A stretch of DNA of 64,000 nt from Eubacteriales bacterium. Its GTDB lineage: Bacteria > Bacillota > Clostridia > Tissierellales > GPF-1. Made by a program: the position numbers and the translations under genes. Every line of letters begins with the position of its first letter. Position 1 is the stretch's first letter. Below, one piece after another: positions 56,891 through 64,000 of the stretch. The DNA is taken from contig DAOUQF010000011.1 in NCBI GenBank assembly GCA_030625815.1, forward strand, positions 1 through 64,000, written 5' to 3'. Under the pieces are notes generated by a model that ran no database searches, was not told the DNA's origin, and saw only the letters and a list, made by a program, of their open reading frames with translations.

Positions 56891-56899
56891 CTTTCCCTC

Positions 56900-58369
56900 C
56901 TACAGCAAAGGAGACAAGAGTCTCGACACCTGCTCCTTAAAACGAATATTCCAGCTTCGTTTCTCGTATTCCTCTTTGGTCATCTCCTTGCAATCGTTCA
57001 AATCCCGTAAAAAAGCATTCTCCATTTCCATGGCAATCTCTCGATTGTAAAGGAAGGCGACCACTTCAAAATTCAATTTAAAAGAGCGATTGTCAAAATT
57101 CGCCGTTCCACAGGATGAAATTCGCGAATCCACCACCATGGTTTTTGAATGCAAGAACCCATTTTCATAGGTATAGACCCGCCCCCCGGCCTTTAACAAT
57201 TCACTGGCCCAAGCGGTTGTCGCCCAATAGACAAAGGGATGATCCGGCTTGTTGGGAATCATCAGTCGAACATCCACTCCGGAAAAAGAAGCGATCCGCA
57301 GCGCTTCCAATACCGCCTCGTCGGGAATGAAATAGGGGGTATGGATATAGACCGATTCCTTCGCCGATTGAATCATCTTGATATATCCCGATTTCACCTG
57401 CTCCCATTCCTCGTCGGGACCACTGCTCACCACCTGCATGCCACAAACCTTTTGAGACGAAAGATATGGAAATGTGCTGCCGTCCGGAAGCAAATCCTCC
57501 TTGGACGCGGCGCGCCAGTCCAACATAAACCGCGTCTGCAGCTCATAGACACTCTCCCCTTGAATGCGCAGGGCCGAATCGCGCCAATATCCAAACCGTT
57601 TGCTCTTCCCGATATACTCGTCCCCGATATTGAATCCTCCGATATAGCCAACCTTGCCATCGATCACCGCAATTTTCCTGTGATTGCGATAGTTGATGCG
57701 GGGATTGATCAACCGCAAAGAACTGGAAAAGAAACGCGCGTACTGTCCGCCGTTTTCCACCAACGTTTTAAACTTCCCCTTTCGGAGAGTCCGCCCCCCC
57801 AGTTCGTCAAAAAGCAAACGAACCGCCACGCCTTCTTTTGCCTTTTGTTCCAAAATATCGATCAATTCATTACCCAATTGATCGTTGTTCAAAATATAAT
57901 AATCCAAATGAATATGGTTGGTTGCCGCTTTCAAATCCGCGAAAAGGGCTTGAAACTTCTCTTCTCCATCCGTGAACAACTTCACCTCGTTTTGTTCAAA
58001 ATACAGGGCATTGCTATTGTTCAAATGCAAGAGAATTTGATCGTCATAGTCTTTTGCGTTCTCTTCCTCGATGGTCCACTCTCCCAGTTTTATCGCTTCC
58101 GCCTGTCCTTGATAAAAGGCTTGCAACGCTTTTTGCTCGTTGTCCGGCAGATTAAAGATCTTGCGACGGGCTAAATTCCGTCCGAAAAAAAAGTAAAAAA
58201 CAAATCCAACGCCGGGCAGGAGCATGCTGACCATAATCCAAGCCAATGCAGATGTCGGATTTTTTCTTTCCGCAAAAATCACGATCGCCACAAAGATTAA
58301 GTTGATTACGGCATAAAACGCATAGGAACTGGTAACAAACAAGGGTGATAATGGTGCCAATAAAGTCAT
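56900..58369 (-). CDS. cls: Cardiolipin synthase
   Basis: A 489-residue membrane enzyme that joins two phosphatidylglycerols. Two N-terminal helices (FVTSSYAFYAVINLIFVAIVI-type stretch and WIMVSMLLPGVGFVFYFFFG) anchor it. The two phospholipase D motifs are visible: NYRNHRKIAVIDGKVGYIGGFN near residue 220 and FLHSKTMVVDSRISSCGTANFDNRS near residue 400. ATG at 58369 follows GGGAGG and overlaps the fthC stop (ATGA). Length is typical of Firmicutes ClsA. Confidence 0.94.
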   Translation of the reverse strand: MTLLAPLSPLFVTSSYAFYAVINLIFVAIVIFAERKNPTSALAWIMVSMLLPGVGFVFYFFFGRNLARRKIFNLPDNEQKALQAFYQGQAEAIKLGEWTIEEENAKDYDDQILLHLNNSNALYFEQNEVKLFTDGEEKFQALFADLKAATNHIHLDYYILNNDQLGNELIDILEQKAKEGVAVRLLFDELGGRTLRKGKFKTLVENGGQYARFFSSSLRLINPRINYRNHRKIAVIDGKVGYIGGFNIGDEYIGKSKRFGYWRDSALRIQGESVYELQTRFMLDWRAASKEDLLPDGSTFPYLSSQKVCGMQVVSSGPDEEWEQVKSGYIKMIQSAKESVYIHTPYFIPDEAVLEALRIASFSGVDVRLMIPNKPDHPFVYWATTAWASELLKAGGRVYTYENGFLHSKTMVVDSRISSCGTANFDNRSFKLNFEVVAFLYNREIAMEMENAFLRDLNDCKEMTKEEYEKRSWNIRFKEQVSRLLSPLL

Positions 58370-58932
58370 GCATCGTCCTCCCAACATTCTGTAATCAGGG
58401 TCTGAATCGGATAGTCAAAGGGGCCGACCGGCACCTGATCAATCACTTGAAATGCATACCCCATCGCGATGGCGCTGGCGTCAAACCGCAATTGAGGCAA
58501 CAATCGATCATAATATCCGCCGCCATAGCCCAATCGATTCCCCGCTTGATCGAAGGCCAACCCCGGTACGATGACCAGATCCAATTCTTCCAGCAACGCA
58601 GTCTCCGCGTCCTCAAGGGGCGGCTCCTGAATTCCGAAGCTGTTGACTGGCAACTCTCGAAACCCATGATCAATACGAACCGGAACAAGAATCCTTGTTT
58701 TCGGTTTCATCACAGGCACATAGATCCGCCGATTCTCCCTCAGCCACAAATCGATCAGGGGACGGGTATCGATTTCATCCCCAAAATTCAAGTAAACCAG
58801 AATCGATTGCGCGCGCTTCACCGACTCCTGCTGAAGCAAGACCTGATGGATCTTTTGCGTTTTTTGCTTCGCTTCTGTTTTCGAAAGCGCCGAGCGACGC
58901 TGAATCATCTCTTTTCGCAATTCTCGCTTCAT
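58366..58932 (-). CDS. 5-formyltetrahydrofolate cyclo-ligase
   Basis: A 188-residue enzyme converting 5-formyl-THF to methenyl-THF with ATP. It has the basic start KRELRKEMIQRRSALS, LVYLNFGDEIDTRPLI-type central region, and the signature VPGLAFDQAGNRLGYGGGYYDRLLPQ near residue 130-155. It overlaps the acetyltransferase by four bases upstream and cls by four bases downstream, so the three genes are translated in series. Confidence 0.94.
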   Translation of the reverse strand: MKRELRKEMIQRRSALSKTEAKQKTQKIHQVLLQQESVKRAQSILVYLNFGDEIDTRPLIDLWLRENRRIYVPVMKPKTRILVPVRIDHGFRELPVNSFGIQEPPLEDAETALLEELDLVIVPGLAFDQAGNRLGYGGGYYDRLLPQLRFDASAIAMGYAFQVIDQVPVGPFDYPIQTLITECWEDDA

Positions 58933-59483
58933 TGGTTTTCACCCGTCCATCCCTTGAATTCCTCTTGAAACATCCCCATCCAAATCACATCGTGATAAGA
59001 GCCGTTTCGATACATTGCCTCGCGCAAACGCCCCTCGGTCTGAAATCCGATTTTCTCGTAGGAATGAATCGCACGCTGATTAAACCCATATACCGTTAAG
59101 GCAATTTTGCGCATATTAAGCTGCTCAAAGACGAATCGACATAGAGTCCGCATGGCGTCTGTGCCATATCCCTTCCCTTGAAACGCTTCCCGGCCAATCC
59201 AGATTCCCACCATGGTTACACGGCTGACCCAGCCGACTCTGGGAATCCCGCAGCCGCCGATATACTCTCCATCCAGGGTTTCAATCGCAAAGTTATAGGT
59301 TTCTTTCATCATGGAATTTCCATCGATAAAGTTTTGTTCATCCTTTTTTGTGGGCGGGAATGGCGGTCCCGGAACAACAAATTGTCGAACCAATTCAAAA
59401 TCAGAAAACATCTCTAGCATTTCATCGATATCTTCATTGCGAATCGCTCGCAACCGCACCAAATTCCCCTCTAACGTCTTCAT
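58929..59483 (-). CDS. GNAT acetyltransferase, RimJ/RimL type
   Basis: A 184-residue N-acetyltransferase. It starts GNLVRLRAIRNEDIDEMLEMF and has the acetyl-CoA site GREAFQGKGYGTDAMRTLCRFVFEQLNMRK-type segment (visible as FQGKGYGTDA near residue 118), ending NQRAIHSYEKIGFQTEGRLREAMY. The ATG at 59483, after AAAGGGGAG, gives the family length. The acceptor is unknown; relatives acetylate ribosomal proteins, polyamines or antibiotics. A terminator separates it from the KamA-like gene upstream. Confidence 0.88.
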   Translation of the reverse strand: MKTLEGNLVRLRAIRNEDIDEMLEMFSDFELVRQFVVPGPPFPPTKKDEQNFIDGNSMMKETYNFAIETLDGEYIGGCGIPRVGWVSRVTMVGIWIGREAFQGKGYGTDAMRTLCRFVFEQLNMRKIALTVYGFNQRAIHSYEKIGFQTEGRLREAMYRNGSYHDVIWMGMFQEEFKGWTGENQ

Positions 59484-59531
59484 GAGCTTCTCCCCTTTGC
59501 TTTCATTATATCTTGTCTGAATTCTGAACAA

Positions 59532-59557
59532 AAGAAAAAACCGGAATTTCTCCGGTT
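59532..59557 (-). terminator. Terminator of the KamA-like gene
   Basis: A 7-bp stem AACCGGA / TCCGGTT with a five-base loop and TTTTTTC on the minus strand, at the end of the gene. Confidence 0.85.
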
Positions 59558-60662
59558 ATTCGATGGGTTCCAGTTCTTCATTTAGCCAGCATGCATCCTC
59601 AGAGGTTTCAATCATAAAAAAACGCCCCTGGTCTTCCGGGTGCTTTGCCTGATGGAATCGAAACAACATTCGATTTTCCATTTCACCTAAAATTTCAATT
59701 TTGCCTCTCGGATGAGACATAATCAATTTGAATCGTTTCGAAAATCCATCCAACTGCGATTTGGCCGCTTCCACAATTCGACTGGTTTCAGCCAAAGACA
59801 CTTGAAATTGATTCTTTACAGCCTTCACCGGACGGCATTGAAACACATAATAGGGATTGACGCCATGATGAATCAATGCTTTCATCAAGTCCGCCAAAAC
59901 CTTCGGATCGTCGTTGACGCCCTTGAGCAATACCGCTTGATTGTTGATCTGTACGCCGCAAGCGAGCAATGCCTCAATGGATTCAATCGCCTGATCCGTC
60001 AATTCCCGCGGATGGTTAAACTGTGTTACGACCCAAATCGCTTTCTTCTTTCGATAGGTGCGAAGGATCTCTAAAAATTCCAAATCATTGGTGATTCGAG
60101 TCGGATACACAACCGGCGTCCGGGTCCCGAAGCGAATATAATCGAGGGTTTCCACCTCGGATAAAGCCGCTAAATATCGCTCGATTTGTTGGTTCGAGAG
60201 GGCAAAAGCATCGCCTCCCGTTATCAATACATTGTTGATTTCTTTGTGATTCTGGATGTAATGAACCGTTTCGTTCAGTCTCCGATTGATCTCTTCTTGC
60301 GAGGTGCCGACCATTCGTTTTCGAAAACAATGGCGACAATACATGTAGCAGACATTCGTCGAGAGAACGAGCGCAGTGGTCTTGTATTTGTGCTGAAGGC
60401 CTTCAAACTTCGTGTTGGAGGCTTCACCACTCGTATCCAATTCTCCTGCTTCATCGGTCTCTAAAAGAGACGGCAGGGATAACTTTCGAATGGGATCATT
60501 AGGATCGTCCCAATCGATCAACGAAGAATAATAATCCGTGACTCGCATAGGATATTTTCGAATAACACACGCTAGTTTCTCTCGATCGTCACGTCGCAAG
60601 GTTGATACATTCGGTATCTGATCGACCCGAGTCATCCAACCAGAAGGGTTTTCCATTTTCAT
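59556..60662 (-). CDS. KamA-family radical SAM aminomutase, divergent
   Basis: A 368-residue PLP and radical SAM protein of the lysine 2,3-aminomutase family. The cluster motif is CYMYCRHCFRKR near residue 108, the SAM region ITGGDAFAL follows, and the PLP lysine seems to be in HPRGKIEI near residue 320. The two aspartates that bind the substrate side chain in lysine 2,3-aminomutase appear replaced: the YxxQCD region reads YVFQCRPVKAV (Arg), and the DAPGGGGK region reads SHPRGK (His). An acidic substrate is therefore more likely than lysine. ATG at 60662 follows AAGGAGG. Confidence 0.85.
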   Translation of the reverse strand: MKMENPSGWMTRVDQIPNVSTLRRDDREKLACVIRKYPMRVTDYYSSLIDWDDPNDPIRKLSLPSLLETDEAGELDTSGEASNTKFEGLQHKYKTTALVLSTNVCYMYCRHCFRKRMVGTSQEEINRRLNETVHYIQNHKEINNVLITGGDAFALSNQQIERYLAALSEVETLDYIRFGTRTPVVYPTRITNDLEFLEILRTYRKKKAIWVVTQFNHPRELTDQAIESIEALLACGVQINNQAVLLKGVNDDPKVLADLMKALIHHGVNPYYVFQCRPVKAVKNQFQVSLAETSRIVEAAKSQLDGFSKRFKLIMSHPRGKIEILGEMENRMLFRFHQAKHPEDQGRFFMIETSEDACWLNEELEPIE

Positions 60663-60707
60663 TGGATACCTCCTTGGCATGAATTTTTGACTTGATCGGT
60701 CCTTATA

Positions 60708-60735
60708 AGTGTATCACAATTGGAATCCTTTTCAA
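60708..60735 (-). promoter_or_regulatory. Promoter of the KamA-like gene
   Basis: TTGAAA and TACACT on the minus strand with a 16-nt spacer, just after the dinB stop codon and about 45 nt before the ATG. Confidence 0.55.
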
Positions 60736-60739
60736 AATT

Positions 60740-61783
60740 TCACAATAATGTCAATTGTTCGCCAACAAAAGACGCCAGGTTTTCTGCGCTCAATCCAATC
60801 AATCGAATCGAATCGCGAAAGGAAATTTTCTCTACCAAATAAAGACATGCTTCATAAAATTGTTCTTCCCGCTGCACCGGATGCTCAAAGGTCATTCGCT
60901 TTGTCGTCACCTGAAAGTCATCGTATTTAATTTTGACCGTCACGGTTTTCGCGGACAAGCCCGTACCCTTCAGATCCTGTTCCAATCGATAGGAAAAATA
61001 CTTTAAATAGCTCAAGGCTTCTCGCTTTGTCTTCACGGAGGTTTCAAAGGTTCGTTCATGGCCGATGGACTTGCGCTGATGCTCAAAATTCAACTCGCGA
61101 TGATCAATTCCTCGAATGCGATCATAAAGCAAAGATCCGGATTTTCCAAAAAACAAAGCCATCTCCTCCCGCTTGAGCCGCCTCAAGTCGGCAACCGTAC
61201 GCAGCCCGATTCGATTCAGCTTCTCGACGGTTTTTTTCCCGATTCCATGGATGCGGGATACTGGCAAGGGCGCCAGCAGCTCCTCGGCCTCTTCCTGTCG
61301 AATCCACTTCAAGCCATCCGGCTTCAGCCAGTCCGAAGCCAGCTTTGCAAGAAACTTATTGCTGCTGATTCCAACAGAAATCGCAAGCCCCGTTTCTGCT
61401 TTGATTCGATCCTTTATTTGCCAGGCAAGAGTGACGGGATCCATCGTTGTTCCCGTGAAATCCAGATACGCCTCATCGATGGAAACCGGTTCTGTTCTTT
61501 CTGTAAACTGACGAAGAATGTCAAATACCTGCTGAGAACATTCGCTGTATCGATGCATATTTCCCCGTAAAAAGATGCCTTCTGGACATAATTTCCTTGC
61601 CATCACGGAAGACATAGCGGAATGCACGCCAAATTCACGGGCTTCATAGGAACAGGTCGAGACGACGCCCCGTTCGCTTACCCCGCCAATAATCACAGGC
61701 AGTCCCCGATATTCGGGGTGATCCAATTGTTCGACGGATGCAAAAAACGCATCCATATCCACATGAAATATTAATCGCTCCAT
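60740..61783 (-). CDS. dinB: DNA polymerase IV
   Basis: A 347-residue Y-family polymerase for translesion synthesis. It begins LIFHVDMDAFFASVEQLDHPEY with the first metal aspartates, has SIDEAYLDFTG near residue 103 (the catalytic Asp-Glu pair), ISVGISSNKFLAKLASD, and helix-hairpin-helix RIHGIGKKTVEKLNRIG. No beta-clamp motif was firmly identified at the C-terminus. ATG at 61783 follows GGGAGGG. No LexA box was recognised upstream. Confidence 0.96.
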   Translation of the reverse strand: MERLIFHVDMDAFFASVEQLDHPEYRGLPVIIGGVSERGVVSTCSYEAREFGVHSAMSSVMARKLCPEGIFLRGNMHRYSECSQQVFDILRQFTERTEPVSIDEAYLDFTGTTMDPVTLAWQIKDRIKAETGLAISVGISSNKFLAKLASDWLKPDGLKWIRQEEAEELLAPLPVSRIHGIGKKTVEKLNRIGLRTVADLRRLKREEMALFFGKSGSLLYDRIRGIDHRELNFEHQRKSIGHERTFETSVKTKREALSYLKYFSYRLEQDLKGTGLSAKTVTVKIKYDDFQVTTKRMTFEHPVQREEQFYEACLYLVEKISFRDSIRLIGLSAENLASFVGEQLTLL

Positions 61784-61832
61784 CTTTCCCTCCCTTCCTA
61801 GTTTACCAAACATTTGTTCTGGATTCCAGCAT

Positions 61833-61874
61833 AAAAATACCCTGCCGATCAACGTTTCCGTCCATCAGCAGGGT
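61833..61874 (-). terminator. Terminator after the oxidoreductase gamma gene
   Basis: A stem ACCCTGC / GCAGGGT extended by GAT / ATC inside, followed by ATTTTT on the minus strand, 44 nt after the stop at 61918. Confidence 0.75.
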
Positions 61875-61917
61875 TTATCTGTCCTTTAAATTGATTGCTC
61901 CTTAGAGTGATTACCCG

Positions 61918-62463
61918 CTATGCAATTACAATGCAATCCGCGCCACGCTTTAATGCTTCCTCGTTCATAGGGATCAATTTTTCTTTTGCACCCGTAAATA
62001 ATTTATGGAAGGTTTCAATGACCGATCCCTCTTTAACGGGATGCATCGCCTTCAAGTACGCCCCCAGCATCACCATGTTCGCAACCTTTAAATTGCCCAA
62101 TTCATTCGCAATTTCATTGGCAGGCACATAGTAGGCATGCACGTCGTCCCTACTGACCTTATTGTCAATCAACGAGCTGTTGACGAAGATTATTCCCCCT
62201 GCCACCACATCACTCTCAAACTTCAGCAAAGAAGGGAGGTTCATGGCAATCAAACAGGTTGCGTCATTGGTGATGATCGGCGAACCGATGGGCGCATCGG
62301 AAACCGTCACATGACAATTCGCTGTTCCTCCACGCATCTCCGGGCCGTAAGAAGGGAGCCAAGATACTTCTTTTCCCTCAATCATGCCGGCATAGGTCAG
62401 CAATTTCCCCATGGACATAACGCCTTGTCCGCCAAATCCTGCAAATATCGCTCTCTCTTGCAT
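61918..62463 (-). CDS. 2-oxoacid:ferredoxin oxidoreductase gamma subunit
   Basis: A 181-residue subunit of a ferredoxin-dependent ketoacid oxidoreductase. It begins RAIFAGFGGQGVMSMGKLLTYA and has WLPSYGPEMRGGTANCHVTVSD, the family marks. ATG at 62463 follows AAAGGAGG and overlaps the beta-subunit stop by one base (TAATG), so the subunits are made together. The complex splits a 2-oxoacid, forms an acyl-CoA and reduces ferredoxin. Confidence 0.93.
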   Translation of the reverse strand: MQERAIFAGFGGQGVMSMGKLLTYAGMIEGKEVSWLPSYGPEMRGGTANCHVTVSDAPIGSPIITNDATCLIAMNLPSLLKFESDVVAGGIIFVNSSLIDNKVSRDDVHAYYVPANEIANELGNLKVANMVMLGAYLKAMHPVKEGSVIETFHKLFTGAKEKLIPMNEEALKRGADCIVIA

Positions 62464-63209
62464 TATTTTTCCTCCTTTGGTGATTTGAAGTTCCCCAATG
62501 GATAGTATGGAATCATGTTCTTCTCCAGCCACTCAAGGGATTCAACAGGTGTGAGTCCCCAGTTTGTCGGACAGGTTGACAAGACTTCAACGATGCCAAA
62601 TCCCAATCCCTGAAGTTGAACCTCAAAGGCTTTTTTAATCGCTTTTTTTGCTTTCCGAATATTTGCCGGGGTATTTACAGCAACACGCTCAACAAATACG
62701 GCTCCTTCGATGGTAGCAAGCATTTCAGAGACCCGTAATGGATTTCCGCAATGCGCCGCATCACGACCGTATGGTGCCGTTGTCGCTTTTTGCCCCACAA
62801 GGGTGGTTGGCGCCATCTGACCGCCGGTCATCCCGTAAATCGCATTGTTGACAAAAATTGTAGTGATCTTCTCCCCTCGATGGGCAACATGTACAATCTC
62901 TGCCGTTCCAATCGATGCCAAGTCTCCATCTCCTTGATAGGTAAATACCGGATGGTCTGGATAAACCCGCTTGATTCCTGTCGCTACCGCCGGCGCACGT
63001 CCGTGGGCAGCTTCATGCATATCACAATTGAAAAATTCGTAGGCAAAGACAGAGCAGCCAACCGGTGCAACGCCAATCACTTCATCCAACAAACCCAATT
63101 CTTCCAAAGATTCAGCAACCAGACGATGGATGATGCCATGGGTGCAACCTGGACAATAGGAAAAAGGTTTATCCGTCAATCCCTTTGTTTTTTGAAATAC
63201 GACAGCCAT
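62463..63209 (-). CDS. 2-oxoacid:ferredoxin oxidoreductase beta subunit (TPP-binding)
   Basis: A 248-residue subunit binding thiamine pyrophosphate and Mg: YQGDGDLASIGTAEIVHVAHRG near residue 92 and NNAIYGMTGGQMAPT hold the motif. FSYCPGCTHGIIHRLV near the start is also typical. By likeness of the neighbouring alpha subunit to VorB the substrate is probably a branched 2-oxoacid such as 3-methyl-2-oxobutanoate, but 2-oxoglutarate is an alternative. It is one base from the alpha gene. Confidence 0.92.
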   Translation of the reverse strand: MAVVFQKTKGLTDKPFSYCPGCTHGIIHRLVAESLEELGLLDEVIGVAPVGCSVFAYEFFNCDMHEAAHGRAPAVATGIKRVYPDHPVFTYQGDGDLASIGTAEIVHVAHRGEKITTIFVNNAIYGMTGGQMAPTTLVGQKATTAPYGRDAAHCGNPLRVSEMLATIEGAVFVERVAVNTPANIRKAKKAIKKAFEVQLQGLGFGIVEVLSTCPTNWGLTPVESLEWLEKNMIPYYPLGNFKSPKEEK

Positions 63210-63210
63210 C

Positions 63211-64000
63211 TTACTCCCTCCCCAAAATTGATTTGATTTTTCCTACAACACCTTCTGGTGTTGGGATCATGCCACCGGATCTTCCGTAAAATTCCACTGG
63301 ACGTTCTCCCGCTACTGCAATTTTCACATCATCAATCATTTGACCCATACTCATTTCCACACTCAAATACGCCTTGGTCTTGTCGGAGACCTCTTCGAAG
63401 GCCGCCTCTGGGAATGGCCACAGGGTAATCGGACGAATCAAACCAACTTGAATGCCTTCGTTTTTACAGATCTCAATGGCATTTTTCACAATTCGAGCGG
63501 TTGTGCCATAGGCAACGCAAACCACTTCCGCGTCCTCCAGATTGAAGGTCTCAACGCGAACCTCATTTTTCTTCATCAATTCAAATTTTTCTTCGAGTCG
63601 ATGATTGTGATCTTCCAATGCCTGAGGATCAATAAATAAAGAATTGATGATATTCGGCTTTCGTTTTCCCTTTGTTCCATTCGTCGCCCAAGGTTTTTCT
63701 GTCTTTTCAGCCTCGCGCTCAAAAAACTCAACTGGCTCCATCATTTGACCGATCATGCCATCGCCCAAAACCATAACCGGTGTTCGATATCGATCCGCCA
63801 CATCAAAGGCTTCCTGCATCAAATCGACGGATTCCTGAATGCTGGCCGGTGCATAGACCGGATGGAAGTAATCACCGTTTCCGCCGCCCCTTGTGGATTG
63901 ATAGTAATCCGACTGCGCCGGCTGAATGCTGCCAAGTCCCGGACCTCCCCGGGAAATATTAACAATCACGCAGGGAAGCTCCGCCCCTGCTATATAAGAA
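63211..64000 (-). CDS. vorB: 2-oxoacid:ferredoxin oxidoreductase alpha subunit, VorB type (partial)
   Basis: The C-terminal part of the alpha subunit; the frame runs off the right edge, since in-frame codons for SYIAGAELPC precede the GTG at 63969 and fit the family. Marks are NISRGGPGLGSIQPAQSDYYQ near the visible start, PVMVLGDGMIGQMMEP, KPWATNGTKGKRKPNIINSL and VAYGTTARIVKNAI. The PWATNGTKGK segment is what I recall from VorB, subunit of 3-methyl-2-oxobutanoate dehydrogenase (ferredoxin). A small ferredoxin-like subunit gene is expected just outside the window. Confidence 0.85.
   Translation of the reverse strand, partial: SYIAGAELPCVIVNISRGGPGLGSIQPAQSDYYQSTRGGGNGDYFHPVYAPASIQESVDLMQEAFDVADRYRTPVMVLGDGMIGQMMEPVEFFEREAEKTEKPWATNGTKGKRKPNIINSLFIDPQALEDHNHRLEEKFELMKKNEVRVETFNLEDAEVVCVAYGTTARIVKNAIEICKNEGIQVGLIRPITLWPFPEAAFEEVSDKTKAYLSVEMSMGQMIDDVKIAVAGERPVEFYGRSGGMIPTPEGVVGKIKSILGRE

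Noticed and set aside
57239-58174. 311-codon open frame on the plus strand
   Set aside because: Antisense to cardiolipin synthase with both phospholipase D motifs on the other strand; no SD or family likeness.
58929-60662. An ablA-ablB pair for N-acetyl-beta-lysine osmolyte synthesis
   Set aside because: The acetyltransferase is of the short RimJ/RimL type, a terminator separates it from the KamA-like gene, and the latter lacks the lysine-binding aspartates.

Overview
This 64 kb window comes from a strictly anaerobic, Gram-positive Clostridia-type bacterium of moderate GC content. The basis is the gene content: an electron-bifurcating [FeFe] hydrogenase operon, a VorABC-type 2-oxoacid:ferredoxin oxidoreductase, a K+-dependent membrane pyrophosphatase with a Na+-pump signature, a CggR-led glycolytic operon, and strong AGGAGG ribosome binding sites. 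The genus cannot be named from the sequence alone. Nearly everything is on the minus strand; only rodA (39.2-40.4 kb) and an MltG-like domain protein (43.4-44.1 kb) are on the plus strand. No rRNA, tRNA or CRISPR array was seen; the only clear stable RNA is tmRNA.

Layout. (1) 1-3.7 kb is an AT-rich accessory patch beside the 3' end of the tmRNA gene: the edge of an insertion sequence, an OLD/RecF-like ATPase cut off at that IS edge, a DUF2513 protein, an overlapping pair made of a tail-anchored coiled-coil protein and a possible nuclease/glycine-zipper membrane protein, and the decayed C-terminal part of a serine recombinase. It looks like the relic of an element integrated at ssrA. (2) 3.7-10.5 kb: ssrA, smpB, rnr, then a cell-wall group of ddl, a membrane-anchored MurF-like ligase and an alpha/beta hydrolase. 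(3) 10.5-20.1 kb: hppA, secG and the glycolytic run eno, gpmI, tpiA, pgk, gap and cggR (all minus, so cggR is first). A CggR operator is recognisable upstream of cggR. (4) rpoN at 20-21.5 kb. (5) 21.6-30.4 kb: a nucleoside uptake and salvage operon (BMP lipoprotein, ABC ATPase, two permeases, two nucleoside hydrolases, DeoD, an amidohydrolase/deaminase). (6) 30.6-38.9 kb: trxB, a Na/Pi cotransporter, trmL, a HAD phosphatase, nth, kbl, queG, a zinc-ribbon protein and nfo. (7) 39-51.4 kb: rodA behind a strongly folded intergenic element, cca, a ThrRS-like/uridine kinase fusion, the MltG-like protein, an MsrP-like molybdoenzyme, a radical SAM protein, a parvulin, two peptidases, a DUF1292 protein and mnmA. 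(8) 51.5-56 kb: hydCDBA. (9) 56-64 kb: pgeF, cardiolipin synthase, 5-formyl-THF cyclo-ligase, an acetyltransferase, a KamA-like aminomutase with altered substrate residues, dinB, and a VorABC-type oxidoreductase that runs off the right edge.

Together the core genes describe a fermentative metabolism: glycolysis gives NADH, the oxidoreductase gives reduced ferredoxin, the hydrogenase re-oxidises both, and the pyrophosphatase recovers energy from PPi as an ion gradient. The most promising unexplained items are the accessory gene pair at 1.2-2.8 kb, the folded element at 39.04-39.15 kb, the KamA-like enzyme at 59.6 kb, the membrane MurF-like enzyme at 8.1 kb, and two places (IS promoter, cggR promoter) where a promoter is embedded in a hairpin so that read-through and locally started transcripts should fold differently.
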